A DNA stretch of 41,300 bases from an uncultured Bacteroidota bacterium. Lineage in GTDB: Bacteria > Bacteroidota > Bacteroidia > Bacteroidales > WCHB1-69. The notes below the pieces were generated by a model that had not been told where the DNA came from, did no database searches, and worked only from the letters and a program-made list of their open reading frames with translations. The position numbers and the translations under genes are program-made. Numbering within the stretch: position 1 is the first letter of the stretch; every line of letters starts with the position of its first letter. Below, piece after piece: positions 34,542 through 41,300 of the stretch. The stretch lies in contig CADBTU010000001.1 in the NCBI GenBank assembly GCA_902797625.1, forward strand, positions 1 to 41,300, given 5' to 3'.

Positions 34542-37500
34542 ATGTTTAATGTCTATTCGGCATCAGCAGGCGCGGGAAAAACATTTCATCTTGTATTAGA
34601 CTTCCTATCTATTTGTTTTAAAAATGAAAAGAATAGGTTTTTACAAATGAAAAATCGCCATGACTTCCAATGTAAATCTTGCGATGGCTATCGCTCAATA
34701 TTAGCTATAACATTTACAAATAATGCTGGTGCAGAAATGAAAAGTCGTATTTTAGAACGTCTTAATGACTTTGCTTTCGCGACGTCCCTCTCCGAAGTAG
34801 GAAAAGCTGAATTTGAAATCCTGCAAAAAAAAGTTTTTGGAGATACTCTTGTCCCTCAGGAAGAGTGTTTTATCTTTTTCAATAGATGCTCACGAATGTT
34901 GCTTCACAACATTCTCTACGATTACGCCCAGTTTAGCGTTTCTACTATCGACAGCTTTATACAACGAGTTATTAGGTCCTCTGCTCTATATCTTGGATTG
35001 AGTATGAATTATGCTGTTCAAATAAAACTCGATGAGTTCTATAGAAACTCAATAGAACAGTATATTGCTCAATTGCCCATTGACAAGTCTCAATTTAAGG
35101 TTGTTGTTGATGAGTTAGGGCGACAATTAGAGGACGAAGGTGCTGCAAATCTTAGAGGATTTCTTAGAAAAAGTTTAAATACGATTTACAAAGATTCTGA
35201 AAAAAGTCATAATTTTGTTGCTAATAATCTTAGTTTTGATGAGATTTCAAAACTAATTAAATCTTGGAATAAGGAAATCTATTGTTTTAGGGAAGATTAT
35301 AAGAATAAGTTGCCACAAATAATGCTTAGAATTTCCAATGATGCTGCAAAATTCTTCCAAGAAGCTGTGTCGAAAGGTTTGGAAATAAGTGGAAAATCAA
35401 GAGGTTGGGATATTCCATTTCAAGAATTGGCACACAACGAAACCTTTTGGTTAAATTTAAAAGAAGGCGGATACGATAAAAGCAAATTCTTGAAAAAAGT
35501 ATTCAATCCCCAAAAGATCTTTAATACTACGAAAGACGAGCAAACTTTTAATTATTATTCAGAAAAAATTTCGGAACTACACAATGAAACTATTTCTGTT
35601 CTAAATGATTATGCTAATCGCTATTATACATATTCTATTCTTTCGCGAAATTCTAATTCACTGCTTGTTTTAACTTCACTACGCGAGAAAATGGAAATAT
35701 TAAAATATAAAACGAATACATTCTTCCTTACTGAAAGTAACCCACTGATTTATGATGAGATCAATTCTTATTCACAAGGTCAGCAGATATTTGAAAAATT
35801 CCATAATTATAAACATTTCTTTTTAGACGAATTTCAAGATACGTCTTTTATGCAGTGGGAAGATCTAAAACCTCTATTACTTGAAGCACTAAGTAATGAT
35901 GGAACTGTTACTGTTTTTGGCGATGTGAAGCAATCTATATATAGGTTTAGAAATGGCGATGTGAAACTACTCTATAATTTGATGGATTATAATCGTTTAA
36001 AAAATGAAGAAAAAGCTATTTCTAAGATTATCACCGAGGACAATTTTAATGCCATACCTTTAGATACCAATAGACGCTCGCTTCCAAATGTTATTGATTT
36101 TAATAATAGATTTTTCGATTTTTATGCAAATGCCATAGACAAAGGAGACTATTTCTCTGAAGTTAAACAAAATAAACCTGAAGATAAAAACGAGGGTGCT
36201 GTCTTTGCTATTCTTTTTGATAAAGATTCCCCACATCTTGATTTATCTTGTTATAAAAATGATACAAACTCGTTCTTCTTGGAAAATTATTATAGTGAAC
36301 TATCTAAAACTTATTCATATATGGTTTATTCTATCTATGATGCGCTGAATAGAGGTTATAATTACAGCGACATAATGGTTTTAATGTCTGGTAATGATAA
36401 ATGTAAAGAGTTTGCCAATATTTTGATGACTGCCTGTATTCCAGTAGTTACTACCGAGTCGTTATCTATTGCCGATAATGAAGCAGTTAGTGTAATAATT
36501 GCTACTTTGAATTATTATTTGTATCCTAAAGACACAGTCAATCAAGCAGTAATATTAAAGTATTTATCTAAAAAAAACAATATTGACTTTATTGATGGCC
36601 TATTATTCTCAGATGTTTTTGAGGAAAAATTGAAAAAAATAGGATTTGATGATTTTCAATTCAGAATAGAAAGAATTCTAAAAAATCCTATATTATTTGC
36701 GATAAAAGATTTGATAGCATTTTATGAATTTGGAGTTGAAAATAATCCTTTTTTGTCTGATTTTTTAGATTTAGTGGCGGATTTTCAGCAGCAAAATATT
36801 GCAAATTTGAAACATTTTCTCCAATATTGGAATGATTTAGTGTTTGATAAAACTATTCCTACACTATCATTGCCAAAAGGTCATAATGCTGTTCGTGTTA
36901 TGACCATTCACAAATCTAAAGGATTGGAATCACCTATCGTTATAACTTATTGCAAAGATGCTTCTAAAGGTCAAAGTACAAATATTTGGGTAAACAAAGA
37001 TAATGTTTTTTGCTCAGTCCCTTATGAAAAGAATATGCTATATTCTGAATTCAGAAAAGAGTATGAGCAAGAAAAAGATGATATTATGCTTGATAAGTTA
37101 AATAAGTGGTATGTGGATTTTACGAGAGCTAAAGATATTTTATACCTTATAACAACAAAACCATCCAAAAATCCTAACTCCGACAGCAAAAATGTGAGTT
37201 CCTTTTTGTCATTTTTTGTAACAAATCAATTTCAAAGTAAGGATGATGTAATATATATTTGGGGTAATGAAAATCAGAGAAAAGCAACTTCTAAAAAAGA
37301 AAAATCTAAAAGTGCATCTTTTGACATGGCTTTCTCTAGATTCAGTTTTTATGGTGATGATAAGATAAAAATAACTGAATCATCTGAAGATGAGGCAAGG
37401 TCTTTAGGAAATGATATTCATTTAGCTCTTCAAAAAATTAGAGTATTTCCTCGAAACGAAGAAGAAATAGACGTATTACTTGCCCGACAACCGCTATTTT

Positions 37501-37799
37501 TGCGTGAAAAACTGAGAAATGTCTTTCAACAGATAATTGAAAAAAATGAATTTTATCAATATTTCTTTGTTGATGAAGACGATATTGTTAAAAATGAAGC
37601 TGAAATAGTTTTGAAAGATGGCACCACAAAAAGACCTGATAGAATTGTCTTTAAGAATGACCACGTTATGATAATAGACTATAAAACAGGTAAGGAATTT
37701 GACGAAATTTACAGAAAACAGCTAAATTTTTATAGAGAAAGTCTGTTTGAGATGGGGTTTGAAAATGTTAAAGCTGAGGTTCTTTATTTGAAAGTATAG
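34542..37799 (+). CDS. UvrD/RecB-type helicase-nuclease (AddA-like)
   Basis: 1085 aa. The superfamily 1 helicase motifs are all visible: Walker A SASAGAGKT (residues 6-14), motif Ia AITFTNNAGAEMKSRI, Walker B FLDEFQDTSFMQWEDL, motif III FGDVKQSIYRFRNGD, motif V VRVMTIHKSKGLESP, motif VI WYVDFTRAKDILYLI. The C-terminus is a PD-(D/E)xK nuclease (LGNDIHLALQKI, then RPDRIVFKNDHVMIIDYKTG). This matches the AddA subunit of AddAB-type DNA-end resection enzymes. Its usual AddB-like partner is not in the window. It ends 234 nt before the DksA-like gene. Confidence 0.92.
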   Translation: MFNVYSASAGAGKTFHLVLDFLSICFKNEKNRFLQMKNRHDFQCKSCDGYRSILAITFTNNAGAEMKSRILERLNDFAFATSLSEVGKAEFEILQKKVFGDTLVPQEECFIFFNRCSRMLLHNILYDYAQFSVSTIDSFIQRVIRSSALYLGLSMNYAVQIKLDEFYRNSIEQYIAQLPIDKSQFKVVVDELGRQLEDEGAANLRGFLRKSLNTIYKDSEKSHNFVANNLSFDEISKLIKSWNKEIYCFREDYKNKLPQIMLRISNDAAKFFQEAVSKGLEISGKSRGWDIPFQELAHNETFWLNLKEGGYDKSKFLKKVFNPQKIFNTTKDEQTFNYYSEKISELHNETISVLNDYANRYYTYSILSRNSNSLLVLTSLREKMEILKYKTNTFFLTESNPLIYDEINSYSQGQQIFEKFHNYKHFFLDEFQDTSFMQWEDLKPLLLEALSNDGTVTVFGDVKQSIYRFRNGDVKLLYNLMDYNRLKNEEKAISKIITEDNFNAIPLDTNRRSLPNVIDFNNRFFDFYANAIDKGDYFSEVKQNKPEDKNEGAVFAILFDKDSPHLDLSCYKNDTNSFFLENYYSELSKTYSYMVYSIYDALNRGYNYSDIMVLMSGNDKCKEFANILMTACIPVVTTESLSIADNEAVSVIIATLNYYLYPKDTVNQAVILKYLSKKNNIDFIDGLLFSDVFEEKLKKIGFDDFQFRIERILKNPILFAIKDLIAFYEFGVENNPFLSDFLDLVADFQQQNIANLKHFLQYWNDLVFDKTIPTLSLPKGHNAVRVMTIHKSKGLESPIVITYCKDASKGQSTNIWVNKDNVFCSVPYEKNMLYSEFRKEYEQEKDDIMLDKLNKWYVDFTRAKDILYLITTKPSKNPNSDSKNVSSFLSFFVTNQFQSKDDVIYIWGNENQRKATSKKEKSKSASFDMAFSRFSFYGDDKIKITESSEDEARSLGNDIHLALQKIRVFPRNEEEIDVLLARQPLFLREKLRNVFQQIIEKNEFYQYFFVDEDDIVKNEAEIVLKDGTTKRPDRIVFKNDHVMIIDYKTGKEFDEIYRKQLNFYRESLFEMGFENVKAEVLYLKV

Positions 37800-37954
37800 T
37801 CGTTAAATTATTAAGTCTCAATAAATAGTGCCTTAAATTTGATAATTTAGGATACAATTATAACAAAATATCACAAAAGCTACGGTTTATTCAAAGAACG
37901 GTTGAGGGGTTAAAGTTTTTAATTGCACAAATAATAAGGGATATAATTATTGTA

Positions 37955-37983
37955 TTGTTCTTTAAATGAAAATTGTATATTTG
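37955..37983 (+). promoter_or_regulatory. Promoter (-33/-7) for the dksA-like gene and lspA
   Basis: TTG at 37955-37957, an 18-nt spacer, then TATATTTG at 37976-37983, an exact TAnnTTTG. ATG 38034 follows 50 nt later. The rest of the 37800-38033 interval shows only AT-rich sequence, with one imperfect palindrome near 37831-37851. Confidence 0.65.
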
Positions 37984-38033
37984 CGGTTTGAAATTTTGAT
38001 AAATATATTTGAGAAACTATAATTTTATTAAAA

Positions 38034-38420
38034 ATGAGTGAAGTTGTTGTAAATCGCTATTCAGAGGAAGATTTAGAAGAGTTTAGAATCCTTATTGAGA
38101 AAAAGATAGAGGAGGCTAAGAAAAATCTTGAGGTATATCAAGATGCATATAGTGGCTATGGAAACGACACCAAAGACACAGCTCCAACGTTCAAAAATCT
38201 GGAAGAAGGTAACCAAGTTCTTTCAAAAGAAGAAAATGGTCGTTTGATGCAACGTTTGCAAAAACACATCGCTAATTTAGAAGCTGCTTTGGTTAGAATT
38301 GAGAACGGAACATACGGTGTTGACAGAATCACAGGAAAGCTTATTCCCAAAGAACGTTTAAGAATTGTGCCTCACGCAACTTTGGATATAGATACAAAAT
38401 TGCAAGAAAAGAAGAAATAA
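38034..38420 (+). CDS. TraR/DksA-like protein without zinc cysteines
   Basis: 128 aa. A long N-terminal coiled-coil hairpin (residues 10-90, with acidic loop residues DTKDTAP) leads to ALVRIENGTYGVDRITGKLIPKERLRIVPHATL, the DksA/TraR tail. The position where the zinc-finger Cys would lie reads GVDRITGK, and the whole protein has no Cys. Bacteroidota relatives often keep only part of the zinc site. DksA-type proteins enter the RNA polymerase secondary channel and work with ppGpp; that role here is inferred. lspA follows 37 nt later. Confidence 0.85.
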   Translation: MSEVVVNRYSEEDLEEFRILIEKKIEEAKKNLEVYQDAYSGYGNDTKDTAPTFKNLEEGNQVLSKEENGRLMQRLQKHIANLEAALVRIENGTYGVDRITGKLIPKERLRIVPHATLDIDTKLQEKKK

Positions 38421-38457
38421 GAAGTCTAAACAAACTAAAAAGTCAAAAGACTTCAAT

Positions 38458-39114
38458 ATGGGTAATAAAAACAAAAAGTACACAGCCATTTTTTGTGGTA
38501 TAGTGGTGGTGCTTATTTTCATTGACCAGATTTTAAAGTTTTGGATCAAAACTCACATGTCCTTAGGGAGTACAATTCCTTTGCTTGGAAATTGGTTTAA
38601 TCTCCATTTCGTTGAAAACGAAGGTATGGCATTTGGGATAAGTTTTGGACAACAAATAGGTAAGTTGAGTTTATCGATTTTACGCCTTATTCTTGTAGGA
38701 CTTTTGGTTTGGTATTTTTTTAGACGTTTAAGAGATGATAAAATAGATGGAATTGTTTTAACAATATTTTGTCTTGTTGTTGCTGGTGCTTTAGGAAACA
38801 TCATTGATAGTTTATTCTATGGTTTATGTTTTACAGAAAGCTCTTATTTTAACATTGCTCAGTGGTCGCCAGGAAATGGATATGCTCCGTTTTTCTTTGG
38901 AAAAGTGGTTGATATGTTCTATCTTAGACTCTTTCCTATTCCTGATAAATTCCCTATTTGGGGAGGTTCTTATTTTTTTCCTGCAGTATTTAACTTTGCC
39001 GATTCTTGCATCACTATTGGTATATTTTTAGCACTTATTTTCAATAAAAAAATTTTCAACGATATAGAAAATACTGAAATTTCAAATGAAACAATCAATA
39101 ATCAAAAACAGTAA
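38458..39114 (+). CDS. lspA: Lipoprotein signal peptidase (signal peptidase II)
   Basis: 218 aa, longer than the usual 160-170 because of a loop insertion near residues 120-150. It cleaves the signal peptide of lipidated prolipoproteins. Conserved boxes are FVENEGMAFGIS, GALGNIIDSLFYG, the first catalytic Asp in KVVDMFYLRLF, and the second in FNFADSCITIG. Four membrane helices are evident. The dipeptidyl-peptidase gene begins 1 nt after its stop. Confidence 0.96.
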   Translation: MGNKNKKYTAIFCGIVVVLIFIDQILKFWIKTHMSLGSTIPLLGNWFNLHFVENEGMAFGISFGQQIGKLSLSILRLILVGLLVWYFFRRLRDDKIDGIVLTIFCLVVAGALGNIIDSLFYGLCFTESSYFNIAQWSPGNGYAPFFFGKVVDMFYLRLFPIPDKFPIWGGSYFFPAVFNFADSCITIGIFLALIFNKKIFNDIENTEISNETINNQKQ

Positions 39115-39115
39115 T

Positions 39116-41275
39116 ATGAAATTTTTAACATTTGTAAAAAAACAACTACTTGCTTTAGTTGTTTTAGCTTTCACAGCTTCAACTTTCGCAGTAAACCCAC
39201 CTGATGAAGGAATGTGGTTGCCTATGTTTATTAAGAATTACAATTATCCACAAATGCAAAAGATGGGTTTGCAACTCACTGCTGAGGAGTTGTACGACAT
39301 CAATAATTCATCTTTAAAAGATGCTATTGTGCAACTTGGTGACGGATTCTGCACTGGTGAGATGATTTCTCGTGATGGCTTAATGTTTACTAATCACCAC
39401 TGTGGTTACTCTTCAATTGTTGAGCTTTCTACTGTTGAACACGACTATCTCAATAACGGTTTCTTCGCTATGAATAGAGAAGAAGAATTACCTGTAAATT
39501 TCCACGTTAATTTCTTGGAAAGAATGGAGGATGTTACAGAGATAGTTTTAGCAAAAGTTGATAGTAAAACATCCGAAGCTGACCGCGGAAAATATGTTGA
39601 AGAAGCTATCAAAAAACTCAGAAAAGAAAATTCAGGAGACGGACGTTATAAAGTTGTAATAAAACCTTTCTATGAAGGTAATGAATACTATATGTTCATC
39701 TATACTACGTACGAAGATGTACGTCTTGTGGTTGCTCCACCAAGTTCTATTGGTAAGTTTGGTGGTGATACCGACAACTGGATGTGGCCAAGACATACTG
39801 GCGATTTTACACTTTTCCGTATATATACAGCACCTGATGGTTCTCCAGCTAAATATTCTAAAGAGAATGTTCCTATGCACCCAAAACATTTCTTACCAAT
39901 CAGCTTAAAAGGTTATCAACCAGGTGATTATACTATGATTTGGGGGTATCCTGGCACAACTAATCGTTTTATGACATCCTACGAAGTTCAAAATGAAATA
40001 GATATAAACGCGCCTGCTATTTACGAACCATTAGATGCAATTCTTCCTGTTATCCACGAAGCTATGGAGTCTTCTCAAAAGATTCATTTACAATATGCCG
40101 ACAAACATGCTGGCCTTGCAAACTATTGGAAAAATCAACACGGCGAAGTGCAAAGTTTGAAAGCTCTTAAAGTTGTTGAATCTAAAACTAAAGAAGAGGA
40201 AGCTCTCACAAAGTGGATTAATGCTACGGCTTCAAGAAAAGAAAAATATGGCGACTGTTTAAAAGATATTGAAAGAATATGCAAGAATATTGATGGTGCT
40301 AAATATAAATCTGTTATAAATGCTAATCTTCTATTCTCTGCTTCTCCTACTATGCTTGCGACTCTTCGTCTGCAATCTCAAGTTTCGCTTGATAAAGGTG
40401 TGAAAAAATTTGATGATAAAAAAATCGAAAAATTACTTGCTTCATTTGATAATTATAACAATGATACTGACCCTACTACAGAAGCAAAAATCATCGTCGC
40501 TTCTTTGAAAACTTGGAATAAACACAATGAAAATAACCGTCCAGATTTAACATTTTTTACCAAAAATTTCAAGGGGGACTATGCAGCTTTTGAAAAAGCT
40601 TTGCAAAATTCTATTTTTATCAGTAAAGACAACTTTAGGAATTTTGTGAATGCTCCTTCTAATAAAATTTTGCAAAAGGATGCTGCTTACCAATATTTTC
40701 AAGCTGTTTATCAATATGTGATGATGAACTCTTCTGTATTTAGTGAAGTGGAAAAATTGGATTTACCTCGTCGTAAATTTATAGCTGCTATCAAAGAAAT
40801 GAAAGCATCAACACCTATTTATCCCGACGCTAATAGCACAATGCGTACAACTTTTGGTTCCGTTTGCGATTATTATCCTGCAGATGGTGTACATTATAGC
40901 TATTTTACTACAACCAAGGGCATTCTTGAAAAAGAAAAACCTGGTGATTTTGAGTTTGATGTTCCTGCAAAATTAAAACAACTTATCCAAAACAAAGATT
41001 TTGGCCAATATTTAGATCCAGATGGAACAATGCACGTGTGTTTCTTGTCAAACAACGACATTACAGGTGGTAATTCAGGAAGCCCAATTATGAATGGTAA
41101 TGGTGAACTCATAGGTATAGCTTTCGATGGAAACTGGGAAGCTCTTAGTAGTGATATCGTATTCAATACTGAACTTCAGCGTTGCATAAATGTTGATATT
41201 CGCTACGTTATGTTTATTATTGATAAATTTGGTGGTGCTGGATATTTGTTGAACGAGATGGATATTAGAAAATAG
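39116..41275 (+). CDS. S46 family dipeptidyl peptidase, DPP7-like
   Basis: 719 aa from ATG 39116, 1 nt after lspA; an earlier in-frame ATG at 39086 would overlap lspA. Signal peptide MKFLTFVKKQLLALVVLAF..., cleaved after ASTFA. The triad of this chymotrypsin-like family is visible: His in MFTNHHCGYSS, Asp in GGDTDNWMWPRHTGDF, Ser in GGNSGSPIMNGNG. The specificity position reads FDGNWEA: Gly, as in P. gingivalis DPP7 (hydrophobic P1), rather than Arg as in DPP11 (Asp/Glu P1). It releases dipeptides from external peptides in the periplasm, which fits the two secreted endopeptidases in this window. Confidence 0.95.
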   Translation: MKFLTFVKKQLLALVVLAFTASTFAVNPPDEGMWLPMFIKNYNYPQMQKMGLQLTAEELYDINNSSLKDAIVQLGDGFCTGEMISRDGLMFTNHHCGYSSIVELSTVEHDYLNNGFFAMNREEELPVNFHVNFLERMEDVTEIVLAKVDSKTSEADRGKYVEEAIKKLRKENSGDGRYKVVIKPFYEGNEYYMFIYTTYEDVRLVVAPPSSIGKFGGDTDNWMWPRHTGDFTLFRIYTAPDGSPAKYSKENVPMHPKHFLPISLKGYQPGDYTMIWGYPGTTNRFMTSYEVQNEIDINAPAIYEPLDAILPVIHEAMESSQKIHLQYADKHAGLANYWKNQHGEVQSLKALKVVESKTKEEEALTKWINATASRKEKYGDCLKDIERICKNIDGAKYKSVINANLLFSASPTMLATLRLQSQVSLDKGVKKFDDKKIEKLLASFDNYNNDTDPTTEAKIIVASLKTWNKHNENNRPDLTFFTKNFKGDYAAFEKALQNSIFISKDNFRNFVNAPSNKILQKDAAYQYFQAVYQYVMMNSSVFSEVEKLDLPRRKFIAAIKEMKASTPIYPDANSTMRTTFGSVCDYYPADGVHYSYFTTTKGILEKEKPGDFEFDVPAKLKQLIQNKDFGQYLDPDGTMHVCFLSNNDITGGNSGSPIMNGNGELIGIAFDGNWEALSSDIVFNTELQRCINVDIRYVMFIIDKFGGAGYLLNEMDIRK

Positions 41276-41300
41276 TAATTTATAAGTACATATTACCTAC

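Noticed and set aside
37831..37851. Imperfect palindrome upstream of the dksA-like gene
   Set aside because: The arms are unequal and AT-rich, far from the promoter; chance is enough to explain it.

Overview
The window is AT-rich and looks like the chromosome of a member of the Bacteroidota, most likely order Bacteroidales. Four signs point there. (1) Type IX secretion (T9SS) cargo carries C-terminal sorting domains: type A on a subtilase and a lysyl-endopeptidase-like protease, and the CHU_C/gliding-motility type on two proteins at the left end. (2) It has Bacteroidota-typical families: BatD, Omp28-like lipoprotein, WbqC-like protein, S46 dipeptidyl peptidase, and a TraR/DksA-like protein beside lspA. 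(3) Promoters follow the TAnnTTTG (-7) pattern. (4) The tRNA genes do not encode CCA. Most of the window is housekeeping; there is no prophage, CRISPR array or intact insertion sequence.

Left end (1-6.9 kb, minus strand). An ECF sigma factor, a single-pass membrane protein ending in a CHU_C domain, an M16-like protein with a degenerate zinc motif, and a fibronectin-type surface protein cut by the window edge form one run with gaps of 1 nt, 1 nt and a 14-nt overlap. Upstream on the same strand lie rnhB, a polytopic membrane protein and a short AMP-binding-like fragment, also overlapping.

7-15.2 kb (mostly plus strand). This holds an M49-like metallopeptidase lipoprotein, recF, tRNA-Pro (anticodon AGG) and tRNA-Arg (TCT), and a gene-free stretch of about 630 bp bounded by inverted repeats and rich in hairpins. 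Then come a BatD-like protein without a C-terminal anchor, an Omp28-like lipoprotein, a D-2-hydroxyacid dehydrogenase, a small membrane protein on the minus strand, and a YqgE/AlgH protein whose promoter lies in a 24-bp perfect palindrome.

15.2-31.6 kb. On the minus strand are a GT-C-like membrane protein, a WbqC-like protein and a secreted lysyl-endopeptidase-like protease. The plus-strand block is rsfS-ftsH-LUD protein-cdsA. Minus strand again: dnaX, a T9SS subtilase, relA/spoT, and an operon of YtxH-like protein, holin-X-like protein, a small charged protein and class II fructose-bisphosphate aldolase. dnaX is split into two frames at a site with the same layout as the prfB +1 frameshift signal.

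31.8-41.3 kb (plus strand). ligA, purE, a RecB/AddA-like helicase-nuclease, a cysteine-less TraR/DksA-like protein, lspA and an S46 dipeptidyl peptidase with a DPP7-type specificity glycine.

The most unusual items are the sigma/CHU_C/M16/surface-protein operon, the split dnaX with its recoding-like site, the inverted-repeat element beside the tRNAs, and palindromes overlapping the yqgE promoter and lying between dnaX and ligA.
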